NCBI RefSeq assembly: GCF_949628215.1
Contig: NW_027441314.1
Location: 62,001-126,000, forward strand
DNA: 64,000 nt
Direction: 5' to 3'
Origin: Phalacrocorax aristotelis
Taxonomy: Eukaryota; Chordata; Aves; Suliformes; Phalacrocoracidae
In this document: positions 22,000 to 32,589 of the stretch, piece by piece
How the letters are laid out: each line of letters begins with the position of its first letter
How positions within the stretch are numbered: the first letter of the stretch is position 1
Made by a program: the position numbers and the translations under genes
Notes under the pieces: model-generated
What the model saw: only the letters and a program-made list of their open reading frames with translations
What the model was told of the DNA's origin: nothing
Database searches by the model: none

Positions 22000-22830
22000 C
22001 AGAGAAGCCCTGGTCGGGCATCGTTCGCTTTTGCACAATGTAGGGCTTTCCCCGTCGATATTCTGTGTACTGTGTTTTGGGCCACCTGAAACCCTTTGGC
22101 CGGGTAGGTTTGGTGCGGGGAGATGGCAGGTCTGGAGCCTGAAAGATCTCGGGTGGGGGGCGGGGGAGGTATTTTTGCCTTAAAACTCTGAGCCCACCTC
22201 GTGTGTCATGTCGTGTTATCACGTCGTGAGTCTGGTGACTGTGGCAAATGGCTCAGTTGGGCGTTTTCTGATAAATAACTTCTGAACGTGTGCGTGTGTA
22301 GGCACGGGGAGATTTGTGCAGGGTGACAGAGCCCTTTGTGCTTCTGTGCTAATGTCTACCTGTTCTAGACCTCCAGTGTTGGAAAGCCTTTGTTTAGTGC
22401 CTAGTTGTGCCTGCGTAACAAATGTTTTAGCTGCTGATGTGTTATACCTCTGCTGTGAACTTTTTCCTGGGTGGCTTGATTGTTTCTGGTTGTCCGTGTA
22501 AATCTAGGCAGATATTTTCTGCCCGGTGGTGAAGTCTATCGCTTTGGATAACAAAGGGCAGGAGAGCAATAAAGAAAAAGGTGATTCGTCTGCTGCAGCT
22601 CCTTGGAAACGATTCGTTCCTTATTTTCTGCCGTTGGGGAGGTGTTGTGCTTTCCAGATAATGCAGCCTCTCCTGTGCCTGTCCACGCCGTGCATTTTTG
22701 TCCTGCCCTTGCTTGAAAAGGCTCTCCTTGCCTTCTTCCTCTGTGCTGCAGTTGGCTTAATCTCTCGCTGCTGCTGCTGGAAGAGGGATAAAGGGAGTGT
22801 TGTTGATCGGGTTGTTAAAAGCTTTTTCGC
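22000..22830. other. post-minisatellite spacer, no gene recognised
   Basis: Moderate-GC DNA. A frame from 22526 to 23368 (280 codons from its first in-frame start) is open, but its second half lies in CpG-rich DNA and no domain is visible; it ends just after a donor-like CAG|gtgagg at 23365. Not called as a gene. Confidence 0.35.
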
Positions 22831-22839
22831 GGGCTGTAA

Positions 22840-23980
22840 CGCGCGGGAAGGGGTGGGCGGGGGGGGGGCGACTCAGTACGGGGGAGGGGGAGGATCAGGC
22901 TGCGGGGAAAATGGGAAACCAACATCACCCTTCCCTCCTACGGCGCAGCCCGGCTGCACGGCTCCCCGGGGATGCCCCTGCCCCGCGGGTGTACCGTGTG
23001 TGCGCCCCCCGCGTGGGGCGGGGGGGGACGACACCCCCCCACACAGTCGGCGGCACTGGGGCAACCCCTGCCCCAGGGCTCGGCGCTCGTACCCGGCTCT
23101 CCCCGCTCCGGCACGGCACGGGGCTGGACGCACCGAGGAGACCCCGGGGCGGCTTCTCGCGGCTGGGCGAGAACAGGGCCTGGCCCCGAGCAGCCGAGCG
23201 GGCACCGCCGGTAGCTCGGAGGAGCGGGGCCGGCTCGGCTCGAGGCGTCAGAGCGAAAAGGGACGAGAACCGTCCCGGAGCGTTGGGGGGGCGGCGGATG
23301 GTCCGGTGGCCGGGTTCGGCTCCGTGCCGGGCCGTGGGGCAGCCGGAGCCGCGCCGGGGGGCAGGTGAGGAGCCGCGTGGCCGGGCGCGCTGTGGGTCGG
23401 CGGGTTTCGGCTGTGGGGTCTCCCGGTCCGCGGAGTCCCCGGGGGGGGGTTGCGGGCAGCAGTGGCCCCGGGCCGAGCGCTTTCGTGGGTCGGTGGTTGT
23501 GTTTTGGGGCCGAGCCCGTGCCCGGCCGTGGGGAAGTAGGGGCAGCCCCACCCGGCTCTCGGCTGCTCCTCGTCGGGGTCGGGCGGCGGCGGCGACCCCG
23601 GCGGGGGCTCCTGTGGTGCCGGGCGGGTCCCCCCTTGCCCGCGAGGCAGGCAAGGACCCTGGCTGCTGCCGCCGCGGTTTGCTGGAGGCGGGCTGGGCCC
23701 GGCCCCCTGTGGGGTTGGGGTGCGGGCCCGGCGCTGCCGGGGAAACGCGGCCTGCGAGAGCAGGAAGAAAGCGCTGCCGGGCTGGCGCTGGGCTGCCCCG
23801 CCGGGGTGCGGGGCCGGGCCCGCGCAGTTCAGTTCCCAAGGCCTCCCCGACAGTGCGCGCGTGGGCCGTGGGGGTGCAGGGCTGCGGGGTGGCTGCGCTC
23901 TCCGCGGCCCTGAGCGTTGCCCGTGGGGACTGCGGAGGGGGCCGGGACGCAGCCAGGCTCAGCTGGTTTGGTCCCTGAAC
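22840..23980. promoter_or_regulatory. CpG island
   Basis: Dense CpG, G runs, and a short relic (GGTTCGGCTCCGTGCCGGGCC at 23311, given here as the first 20 bases only in sense) resembling the minisatellite unit. Donor-like CAG|gtgagg at 23365. Direction of transcription is uncertain. Confidence 0.45.
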
Positions 23981-24245
23981 GGGGAGAGCACAGCTCTTCT
24001 GTTCCTGGGCCTTGAGAGCAGGCTCCTGTGGCTGATGCCGGGGCCCTGAAACAGATCGAGTCGTGCGTTTTGAGGGCCTGAGCGAGGGGACTAAGTCGTG
24101 TGGTTTTGGGCTGAGGAGCAGAGGTCAAGTGCTGCATTTTTGGGACTTGAGAACAGGCTCAGCAGCTGGGCTTTTTGGCTCAGAACCGGTCCCAAAGTGA
24201 GCTAGTTTGGGGGCCAAAAGCAGCAGCCGGTTTGGCTGCTTGTGC
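23955..24245 (+). repeat. degenerate tandem repeat of about 43 bp
   Basis: Loose repetition of a unit with tggttttgggcctgagagcagg variants (near 23965, 24005, 24070, 24105, 24150 and 24190). Heavily diverged. Confidence 0.35.
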
Positions 24246-24249
24246 AGGC

Positions 24250-25800
24250 TGGGGGGTGGGGGCATTGGGGGCTGCAGGGGAAAGCAGGGGTTGGGCAGGG
24301 TACGAGGACCCTCCCCGGAGGTGGGGGTCCGGTCACATCGGACCCCGAAGTTCGGGAGGCCGGCATGCACCAGAGCGAACTCGCCACCTGAGGCGGGTCT
24401 CTGGAGGAAGGGTGCTTTTTGGATCCAGCGCAGCGCACCCTCTTTGGGTCCAGCTCTTCTTTCTGCGCTGCTTAGAATAGTTATTAACCAATTAATTAAT
24501 CATACAAACTAAGTCACAACAGCTCTGTCGGCTCCATCATGGTTCGGAGCTCTGAATCGGTTTCACTTGGTGTCTAACATGTTTTTTCCCCGAGGAGAGG
24601 CTAAGTTTCAAAGTTAATTAGTTTTCTCATAAGTGTGTCAGTCAATAAAATTGAGTTACGATTGTTAAAACCACAAAGGTGACAGGAGTCTCACGGATCT
24701 GGTCTATTTCTGAAAATGTATTCATCCCATGCAAATGTCATCGGGATACAGATCATCTGCACTTCATGCTCTGACAAGACAAGATGCTGAGACAGGGATG
24801 AGCTCCAAAAGGACTGCTGAAAAGAAAAAAAACGCATTCCACAGTCATGGGGTTTTTTTGTTTGCGTTTGGGGGGGCGGGGTGGCTTTAACAAAAGAGTG
24901 CAGTGTTGGCCGGCAGCAGCCTGCAGAGCACTTTTGCTGCCTGATCTCTCCTTTTCTTCTCTTCCACTCCTCTTTCAGGGCTGTAATTGTCATTTGGATA
25001 GTTTTAGAAGAGCAGTTAAGTTCCTCGCCTGTGTCTCAATGTGCTGGTAATACCAGGAAGGTGAATGCTTGAACCGGTCGGGCGGGTGGGAATGAATAAC
25101 TTGGCTGCAGGTAGAACTTCTGAGGGAAGACCAGCAAAACCAGGAAGCAAATAGCAAGTTCCCAAAAAATGTGCGGGTGTCAAACACAAAAGTTTTATTG
25201 CCGAATGTTTTTGGGAATATGTTCCCAATGGCTATTTTTAGTAAACATAAATTTTCAGGAGATTCAGGGTTGTGCGTGGCAAAACATGTCCCTCTGTTTT
25301 TGTGTCCTGCCGCACAAACGGCCGGCGGCAGGGCTCTTGTTCCCTGCTCTCGCTATTGCCACAGCAGGGCTGCGATATTTAGACCTAAGAGATGGGTTTA
25401 GGAATGGAAGGAGAGAGAACGCCTGTGTTCTGTAAGGGCTATGAATGCTGACCCTTTGTCTCCGTCTGCCGCTTTTCCTGTGCGGGTGATGAAGCTGTTT
25501 TACTTTTCTCTGTTGTTCCAGGTCTAAATAGCTGCGAAGCTGTCGCCGCTGTGGGTGCGCAATTTGTGTTGCTGTGTTTCTGTGGAGTTCTAGCTACGGC
25601 TCGCTTCTAGTGTGGCCAAGCGTCAAGGTAGGGCTTTCAGCTTAAAGCTTCAGAAGCGCTGCGCGCCGAGATGGGTGTAGGTGAAACTGCTGTTGCGCCT
25701 GCAGCTGTGCTCGCAGGGATGCTGGGTGGCTCTGCATCAAACCGGCGAGGTGCGCGTGGACCTCCGTCGGGCTGCGCCCTGGGTGCGCGAGCGTGCGGTG
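24250..25800. other. intergenic or intronic DNA, no gene recognised
   Basis: A/T-richer spacer with no supported exon, RNA gene or mobile element that I can identify. Confidence 0.35.
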
Positions 25801-25814
25801 TTTTTGCTGTTCCG

Positions 25815-26170
25815 GCTTGCATGTGCGAGGGCTTAACGTTTGATTTAATGCATTTCCTTTAACGGCAGGCTGTAGTTGGGCTCTAGACGGTATTCCTACG
25901 TGGGCACAAGAGCTGTGGAATGGTTAAGCTGTTGCTGTGCCTCCAGGTGACTTGTTCAGTAACGCTGTTTTTCCAGGTGCAGATGGATGAGTCGTGCAGG
26001 GCAATGGAGGAGGGCCCAGGGGAGCGCTGTAAGAAGGTGAGTCTGTGTAGTACTGGAGGGAAGATGTGACTGATGGCTATAGGGCTCCATTATGGGTTTT
26101 ACTCTTTTTTTTTTTTTTTTTGTGATCCGAGGGTGCTAAGCGATGAGCCGAGCGTGATCTGGGCCCTGGA
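25815..26170 (+). repeat. M module, third copy (M3), with intact exon-like segment
   Basis: Aligns with M1 (5110-5400) and M2 (6190-6480), for example GTTGGGCTCTAGACGGTATTC against the same place at 5166. The exon-like segment here is intact: acceptor (gctgtttttccag) ends at 25975, 60 nt in phase 0-0 read VQMDESCRAMEEGPGERCKK, and the donor gtgagtct begins at 26036. In M1 the frame stops early and in M2 the acceptor is lost, so M3 best preserves the ancestral exon if it was one. Confidence 0.5.
25976..26035 (+). CDS. candidate 60-nt exon, phase 0-0
   Basis: See the M3 module: both splice signals are good and the 20-codon frame is acidic/basic mixed with two cysteines. Family unknown. Its relatives at 5266 and 6313 are broken. 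Confidence 0.33.
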
Positions 26171-26229
26171 GGTGAGTCAGGCAAGGTGACCGGTGCTTGG
26201 TGGGCTGGAGTAGGTGTTCTTTTTCAGGT

Positions 26230-27085
26230 TATTCAGGGTTTTTTCTCCTTCTCTTCACTTTCCCATCCCAATTTGGGGCCGATTCCCTCAAACGGGGACT
26301 TCCCCCTGTGGGGCTGCTTATGCAGCCTGGGAGCTGCTGCCTGGGCACAAAAATACCTCAAACCCCTTACTCTGGGTCTGCAATGGGGGGTGAAAAAACA
26401 GAAAGAATTCTGGTGGAAAGAAAACAACTTGGGGCTTCTGGGAAAGCCAACTCCAGCTGGATTTGTGCAGCTGGAAAGGAAAAAAAGGGTGGTGGTGGGG
26501 AAGGAACAACCACCTAAAAGCACCCACCAACCATTCTCATGCACAAAACCGAAAGTGAAAATGACCATTTTTTGTAGGGTAAAAGCACAAAAAGTCCCCA
26601 CAGAACTCAGTAGTTTGGAAAAGCAACCCCAATTATTACATTATGTAAAGAAGGCGGGGAAAAAAAGAAAACCAAAACAAAACCCTATCACAACCCTGAT
26701 GCCACATGCCTACCAGCAGTTCCTGGGGCTTATTCTGCGGGGGTGGGGAACCCAACCTTGTTCCCCAGGTTTGCTGTGCTGCTTCTCCTCCCTCGGGCAT
26801 GCGGGGGGCAGTGGCATGGACAGTAGCAAGCACCAGACGTTTTTAAGCGGTCGAGAGGAAAGGACAAATGCTCGAGACGCTTTGCTGTTTGGTGCAGAGG
26901 CAATGAATGGTGCTGCTGGGGCTGCGAGGGGGAAAGGTGCAGAGGAATAGAAGCTCTGTGGATGCAGCCAAGTTACGGTTTCTGGGTGGTATTAATCGAG
27001 AAGAGTAATTCAGATAATGCTGCTGCCCAGCGACCAGAATTGGGTACTGAGCCCGGGAGCCGCGCACGCGCGGTGGCGTCCCTGT
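26230..27085 (+). repeat. module R copy R2 plus relic of the NRF1-type array
   Basis: 26245-26650 matches R1 (10030-10530) and 26684-27000 matches 11236-11560, so the copy lacks the 10.6-11.2 kb exon segment. At 27030-27080 a single array-like unit remains (ctgctgcc, then ttgggtactgagcccgggagccGCGCACGCGC), with one base changed in the palindrome. The array therefore either expanded only in the 11.6-kb locus or collapsed here. A 254-codon frame (26186-26950) is open but not shared with R1. Confidence 0.7.
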
Positions 27086-27108
27086 GATCCCCATGGCTCT
27101 CTCCGCAG

Positions 27109-27172
27109 GTAACAGCCCTGCGATGCTGCGGTGCCTGCGAGGTGATGCCGCCGTGCTCGTTGCTGCTTCCTG
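27109..27172 (+). CDS. candidate 64-nt exon
   Basis: Acceptor (ccatggctctctccgcag) ends at 27108 and a strong donor (TCCTG|gtaagg) begins at 27173. One frame reads NSPAMLRCLRGDAAVLVAAS. Placed directly after the NRF1-type relic. No family recognised. Confidence 0.22.
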
Positions 27173-27403
27173 GTAAGGAAAGGCCTCCTCCGCTCCTGCT
27201 GCAGCGTGGTGGTGTGTCGGACACGATTCCCTGTGTCGGGTGAGGCCTAGGGCTGCCGGCGAGGTGAGCGAGCGCCTTTGGTGGGTGCAGGGGTGTCTCC
27301 TTGCGTGCCTGCACTACTGGGGCTGGTGGGATGGGAAGCTTCAAACGACCCGCCGAGGCAGGCTTCTGGTATGCTAAAGGCGAGTGGGTGAGGGCAGCCC
27401 TAG

Positions 27404-28085
27404 GAGTTACTCGGGAGCTGATAGAAGGGAAGAGGGAGAGGAGGAGGAGGATGATGACCTTTTCCTCCTGCCCAGGGTGCAGAAGATGGCCGACTCTCCA
27501 GCTCACCAGAGCTCCGCCTCAGCCTCCCCTGGCCCCCCTTGCCCAGTGCGCCTGCTCCCAGCTCCAGCACGAGCGAGCTAGGCTACGTGCCGAGGAAGCC
27601 TCATCTCGTAAGAGCTGTAAGACACCCATGTGTTCTCTTCAGGTGGAGGACGGCCTAGAGTCTGGAGCTGCAGAAGAGGCAGGGAGGAGAGAAGGGGAAA
27701 GAAGCATCTGAACGGCTAAATTGTGCCAGCAGCGCTGAGAGCGAGAGTCGCGGTGAGTCCTGGGCCAGTGGGGCCCCGTTGCCTCTCTTGTGCGTCCTGG
27801 GCCCTCCCTGTCTCTCCCCCGGCCCCCTCTCTTTCCTTACCTGCTGCAAAATTTTATTTTTTCTTTTGGGCCCCCCCCGCACCTTCTTTCTCCATCTCGC
27901 TCTGAGTGGCTCCCTGCCTCCCCGTCTTTTTCAGTCCTCCCTTTCTCTGTCCTGTAGCCTGTGGCTCCTTTTTCTATCTCCGCCTCTCTCTGCCTGGCTC
28001 TGGCTCCGTTTTTTTATTCCTCCTGCTCTGTCCTGTAGCCTGTCGGTATTTTGTCTTTCTCTGGCCCTCTTGGTCTGACTCCCTG
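27404..28085 (+). repeat. truncated B-unit copy (B0)
   Basis: 27404-27570 matches 31941-32099 and 27567-28085 matches 32694-33212. The 598 bp that lie between them in the first full B unit are missing, and the join falls exactly in a shared GGCAC, a microhomology deletion. It keeps a start-codon segment (ATG at 27486, MADSPAHQSSASASPGPPC) and an exon-like piece (acceptor at 27643, VEDGLESGAAEEAGRREGER then stop, donor gtgagtcc at 27752). Confidence 0.8.
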
Positions 28086-28642
28086 TGTTACCGAAAAACG
28101 CGGTAAAATCGGAAACGACTCCTCAACGCCAATTTAGTATTAAAGAGCAGGCATTCTTTATTCACGGCGCCAGATGCACGGGGGATCGCTCCTCCTGGCG
28201 TGCGTACCTCACACACCTTTCCCGTACAATTTGTAGATCAAAATTTTAGGTATTCATATATATTCATTATTGCCCTGTCTGCTGATCGGTACAAACTTGC
28301 TCGTTCCGTATGTAAATCGCTGCGCAGGCTCGGTTGTCCTCTTCCGTTGTTCTCTTCTGAGTAGGTGGTATTACTTGGGTCGGTGGTGGTCTGTGAGTCG
28401 GTGGTCGTGATCTCCCCCTGCCGGAATTACCTTTTTACCTTCTTGGCTAGTTTTCTCAGTCCGCTCCATGAAACTGCGTTTTGTCATCCTTTTCTGACAG
28501 AAGCACGTTGTCTGTTGTTCTGTTGACATTAACGATCGCCTAGGGACTAAAATGCAGATCGACGGATACGCCGATTCGTACGCTCCATGTTCCCGTAATG
28601 GAACACCGTCTCTGGTTGGTTGATTTCATCGCTTTGGTTACA
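28086..28642 (-). mobile_element. solo LTR of the ERV found at 33213-38778
   Basis: 557 bp with terminal TGTTACC...GGTTACA inverted ends, flanked by the 4-bp duplication CCTG (28082-28085 and 28643-28646). The retroviral orientation is minus; an AATAAA poly(A) signal is present (TTTATT at 28157-28162). The insertion point and flanks are the same as for the provirus 5.1 kb downstream, so it is the same ancestral insertion after LTR-LTR recombination. Some diagnostic positions match the left proviral LTR and others the right one, as expected for a recombinant. Confidence 0.92.
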
Positions 28643-30180
28643 CCTGTTCCTGTTGTTCAGTTTCTTCTTTTTTGGCTTTGTTTGATTCTCTCTGTGATTC
28701 TGTTTTTCTCTGCCTCGCTTTTCCCAGCTCCCCGTCCCTCACTTTGAATGCCCGTTATCCTTCAGCAGCTCACTCTCCCTTGGTTGCCATCCCCGTTTCT
28801 GAATTCCTCCTGCTTTGCCACGTAGCCCGTGACTTTTTTCTTAATCTCTCTCTGTCTGCCTCAACGCTCCCCCCGTGCTTTTTAATTCGTCTTCTCTGTA
28901 CCCTGCTACTGTTCTTGCCTTTCTGAGTTCTTCTCTGTCCAGCTCCCTTGCCCTATTCATGAATTCCTGTTCTTCCTGCAGCCACCGCTGTTCCCTGTGA
29001 CCTCCATCTCTCTCTGTCCAGCTCCCTGTCCCTAGGTTTTAATTCCTGCCTCTGCCCGCTGTAGCCCGTCTAGATTTTTCTCTCGGCCTCTCTCTCTGTC
29101 CGGCTCCCTCTCTCTGTGTTCTAATTCCACGTTCTCTGTCACGTAGACCCGTGCTATTTGTTTGTCCTCATCTCTCTCTGTCCAGCTCCTTGCTGCTATG
29201 TTTTCTTTCTTCCCTCTCTCTCTGTCTTTGTAGCCCGTTGCTGTTGTTGTGTTTTTGGTTTTTGTTTTTTTTTTCCCACTTGTTTCTTCGTTTGTCTCTG
29301 TCTGCCTCCCAGTGCCTGATCTTTAATTCCTCCTTCCCTGTTGGGCCGCTGTTCCTTTTTTCCATTCTACGTTGTGTTCTCTTTGGTCTGCTGTTCTTAT
29401 TCATCGGTTCCCTCCTCGCCGCCCTGTGGCTTGTCCCCATTTTAGTGTTGCCTCTCTCTCCCTCTCTCTGGCTTCTTGCCCCTGTTTTTAAAATTCCTCC
29501 CTCTCTTCTCTCTTCCCTGTTGGCCGTGTGATCGTCAGCCTTTCTCCACCTCTTTCTGCCCAGCTCTCTGTGTCTATCCATTAATTCTTCCCTCTCTGCC
29601 CTGTAGCCTGTAGCTTTTGTCCTTTCTCCATCTTGCTGTCTCTGGCTTCCCCGTGACCCTGTTTTAGAATTGTTTCTCTCTTCTTTCTGTACGCATTGCG
29701 ATTCCTTTTGCTCCCCATCTCCCTTTGTTTTGGGTGTTGTTTTGTTGTTGTTTTTCTGGCTCCCTGTCCCTAATTCTTAATTCTCTGCCTTCTCGTGCTC
29801 TGTACCACGTAGCCCCGTGGTTTGTTTTGTGGTGTTCCCTCCCCGGCCCCTTCCCTCTGTCGTTGGCTGTCTCGGCTCCCTGTCCCCGTGGCTTCATTCT
29901 TCCCTTTCTGCCCTGTTCTTGTCGCTTATCTTGTCTTTCTCCATCGCGCTCGGTCCAGCTTCCTGCCCCTATTCTTCTTTCCTCCCTCGCTGTCGTGCTG
30001 CCTGCCCCAGGTTCTTTGTGCGTCTCCAGCCTGCTCCTCTTCCTTCTTTGTTGGTCTGTGTCCTGCTCTTCCCTCTTTCTGCTGCCTCTCTTCCCCTCTC
30101 TCTGCTGCTTTTATCTCCACCTCCGTCAGGCTCCCTGTCCTTCTCTGGCCGTCCTGTTCCCTGCCTCGTGCCTTCTCACT
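28643..30180 (+). repeat. pyrimidine-rich degenerate minisatellite, about 85-bp unit
   Basis: Nearly pure C+T on this strand, built of variants of ctctctctgtccagctccct, gtccctattttTAATTCCtc and ctgccctGTAGCCcgtggct. The TAGCCYGT landmark recurs near 28825, 29060, 29142, 29232, 29605 and 29810. Related blocks are 27760-28085, 32890-33212, 38779-40310 and 43150-43388. Long open frames in it have no coding support. It may favour triplex (H-DNA) structure. Confidence 0.8.
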
Positions 30181-31195
30181 ACACGCACACACGTCCCCCC
30201 CGCCCCGTCCAGCCGGATGCCGCTCTTCTCTCCTCTCCTCCTACTGTCCCGTGCCCTGCTCCTCACCTTTGGTGGCCTCCCCCTCTGCCCAGCAGCCCGT
30301 CGCCCCAGGAGCCAGGCGACGGACGGTCCGTTCCCTGCCAAACCGGGACAAGCGCGTGCCGTGGCTTAGCCCCAGCTGGCTATTCTGCACCAGGGAGCTG
30401 CTTGCTCACTCCACCCTCAGTGGGCTGGGGGAGAGAGCTGGAAGGGTAAGAGTGAGAAAAATCATGGGTTGAGATCAAGGCTGTTTAATAGGTAAAGCAA
30501 AAGCTGTGCGTGGAAGCAAAGCAAGGAATTAATTCGCTCCTCCTTTTCGGTGGGCAGGTGTTGAGCCACCTCTGGGAAAGCAGGGCTCTGTCATGTGTAA
30601 CGGTTACTTAGGGAGAGAAATGCTGTAGCCCCTGCCCTCCCTCCCCCCCCCCCCCCAAGGACTCCCCCTTCTTCCCCCAGCTGCGTGTGCTGAGCATGAT
30701 GTCAAATGGTATGGAATATCCCTTTGGTCAGTTAGCTGGGAAAGCTTTCCCAGCTGTGTCCTCTCCCAGCCTACCTGCTGGTGGGGCACTGAGAGAACCA
30801 GAAGAGGCCCTGACTGTGGAAGCAGTGCTCAGCAAGAACCAAAACATCTCTACATTATTAACGGTGTTTTGAGCATAAATCCAAAACGTATCCCTTCCTA
30901 GCTACTGTGGAGAAAATGAGCACTATCGCAGCCAACACCAGCTCCGTGCGGCTGCGGCAACGGCGGCCGAGGTGGCCTTGGGGCAGGGGGGGAGCGTTGG
31001 GGACCCTGACCCACGAATGGCTCCTGGGACTTGTTACGTGCGCGCCTGCACAAACACCTGCCCTCTCCTTTGCCCTCAGGGCTGCGTTTGCGCTGCCTTT
31101 GCGTGGGGCAAGGGGCTGTGATGGAGCCCAGGGGAGGAGGTGGTGCACTGTGGGGGTGAGGGGAGGGGGCCCCCCGTTGCTGCTGCGCCTCAGCT
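30181..31195. other. B1 spacer upstream of the promoter
   Basis: Includes a C16 run at 30643-30658 (interrupted in B2 near 40771). A short frame with STLLTVF end (30687-30872) is shared by B1 and B2. No gene is recognised. Confidence 0.4.
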
Positions 31196-31199
31196 GATG

Positions 31200-31938
31200 G
31201 CGGGGTCTGGATGGAGGAGCCCCAGGTGCGGGCGGTGGGGCTGACGGTGCCGGCTCCTCCCTGGAAAAGGGGTGGTGCCCGGCTCCGGGGGGCCAGTGTG
31301 AGCCGAGGGCGGAGCGGAGCTGTGGCCGAGCGTCAGCGGGCTGCGACTGTAGCGAGGGAGGAGGTGAGCGGGGGCTGGGTGGTGGAGCGCTGCGTCCCGG
31401 GTCAAGCCCCGAGGAGGGCTGCGGCGGGGCAGCGCCGGGTCGGAGCGGGCGGTGGGGAGAGCGAGGCTGTGCTGAGGGCTCGGTGGGGCTTCCGGGTGCA
31501 TCGGCGGCCGGGACGGTGGCCCGCAGGGTCCGAGAGCGGGGAGGGCGGGCTGGCGGCGTGCCGGGAGCTGTGGTGGTGCGCCTGGAGGCTGGCCGTGCGG
31601 CCGTGTTGTGGCGCAGAGCATGCCGGGAGGTGTAGTCCTTGCGGCGCGCGGCTGCCGGGCGGCCGTGTTGTGCCGCAGAGCATGCCGGGAGGTGTAGTCC
31701 TTGCGGCGCGCGGCTGCCGGGCGGCCGTGTTGTGCCGCAGAGCATGCCGGGAGGTGTAGTCCTGGCGCAGTGGCTGCCGGCCCTGTCACGTGGTTCGCCG
31801 GGGCGTGGCAGGAGGCGCGGTCTTCCGGCGCTCGGGTGCCGGGCGGCCGTGCCGCGTACGGTAGGCGCGGTGTATTTTTGGGGTTGGATTCGTGTTGATT
31901 TCTGGGGGCTTCCAGGTGCGGCCGCTCCCCGAGAAGCG
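31200..31938 (+). promoter_or_regulatory. B1 CpG-island promoter and first exon
   Basis: High CpG, the 62-bp ZNF143-type array, a CACGTG E-box near 31788 and a donor (GAAGCG|gtgagttcc) at 31939. Transcription is inferred rightward from the donor and the exons that follow. B2 counterpart 41332-42194. Confidence 0.5.
31596..31765 (-). repeat. 62-bp tandem repeat, 3 units, each with a ZNF143/THAP11-type site
   Basis: Units recur exactly every 62 bp. Each holds, on the minus strand, ACTACACCTCCCGGCATGC (sites at 31618-31636, 31680-31698 and 31742-31760), which fits the ACTACA-nn-TCCC-nn-ATGC consensus bound by ZNF143/THAP11. The spacer is GC-rich with CpGs. Confidence 0.88.
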
Positions 31939-32002
31939 GTGAGTTCCCCGGGAGCTGACAGAAGGGAAGAGGGAAAGGAGGAGGACCTTTTCCCCCTGCC
32001 CA

Positions 32003-32150
32003 GGGCGCAGATGATGGCTGCCTCCCCGGCTCGCCGGAGCTCCCGCTCAGCCTCCCCTGGCCCCCCCTTGCCCCGTGCGCCTGCCCCCAGCCCCGGCACC
32101 TCCCCTGAAGCGTGCCACGTAGCCCTTGGCCGCCCCCAGGCCCTGTCGTG
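32003..32150 (+). CDS. candidate start-codon exon of the B unit (B1)
   Basis: Acceptor (cccctgcccag) ends near 32002, followed by tandem ATGs at 32011 and 32014. The peptide starts MMAASPARRSSRSASPGPP. The three relatives (27486, 32014 and 42271) keep the start and a serine/proline-rich frame, but B1 has one extra C in a C run, which changes the frame afterwards; B2 reads CPVRLPPAPAPPLKRAA and stops. The donor is not clear. A proline/serine-rich N-terminus is all that can be said. Confidence 0.28.
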
Positions 32151-32319
32151 AAGGCAGCGAGCCGGCCCTCAAGCGCACTGGATTCCCCCTCGGCGCAGGG
32201 GCCCTTAGCAGTAGCGCGGGGAAGGGGCGGTGTGTCCGGAAGCCCCTGCGCAAGGAGAGGCTTTGGTCAGGGTCGATGGACGGTAATGACGGTCGCTGTT
32301 TCTTCTTTCCCTCTCCCAG

Positions 32320-32511
32320 AGACCGTGCTGAGGACGTGGTTGTCTGTCCTTCCCCCGGGGACGCCGTCGACTGCGGCCGTCTCAGGCTTGCGTGGCTTCT
32401 CTCTGCCCGGCTTTGCCATCCTCGCGGCGCCGGGGCGAAAAGGGACACACAGAGCCCTTCCCGGCTGTGGACAGGAGCTGCCTCGGCTGAAGCTGGAGAC
32501 GCCAACGAAAG
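32320..32511 (+). CDS. candidate 192-nt exon, phase 1-1 (B1)
   Basis: Acceptor (tttccctctcccag) ends at 32319, donor (AAAG|gtaaag) at 32512. 192 nt is a multiple of three, so the exon is symmetric. The phase-1 frame reads TVLRTWLSVLPPGTPSTAAV through PRLKLETPTKG without a stop. Just the first 45 bp of this exon and its upstream intron recur at base 1-110 (and 43455-43564), fused there to pyrimidine-rich repeat. B2 copy at 42578-42769. Confidence 0.33.
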
Positions 32512-32565
32512 GTAAAGCAGAAGAAACTGAAGGCGCTCTGGCTGCCAGCTGCCTTCCTGCTGCAG

Positions 32566-32589
32566 GCAAGAGAGAGCCTGTCCCTGCAG
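32566..32589 (+). CDS. candidate 24-nt microexon, phase 1-1 (B1)
   Basis: Flanked by a good acceptor (cttcctgctgcag) and donor (gtgaggg); encodes KREPVPA in the frame of the 192-nt exon. In B2 (42824-42847) one base differs (CCC/CAT change gives KREPVHA). In B1 the next acceptor-like site (gtgcaccgcag, 32650) continues the frame only to a stop at 32706-32708. Confidence 0.28.

Noticed and set aside
18956..22222. 1088-codon minus-strand open frame and similar 680-825-codon frames on both strands
   Set aside because: They lie in the G-run minisatellite, whose unit has no stop codons in any frame; low-complexity Pro/Gly/Arg/Ala peptides, and composition changes with unit variants.
22526..23368. 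280-codon frame
   Set aside because: Second half is CpG-island sequence; no domain and no supporting splice structure. Only noted as spacer.
29725..30472. Long Ser/Leu/Pro-rich frames in the pyrimidine-rich minisatellite
   Set aside because: Consequence of near-absence of A and G on the strand; no initiation context, domain or splice support.
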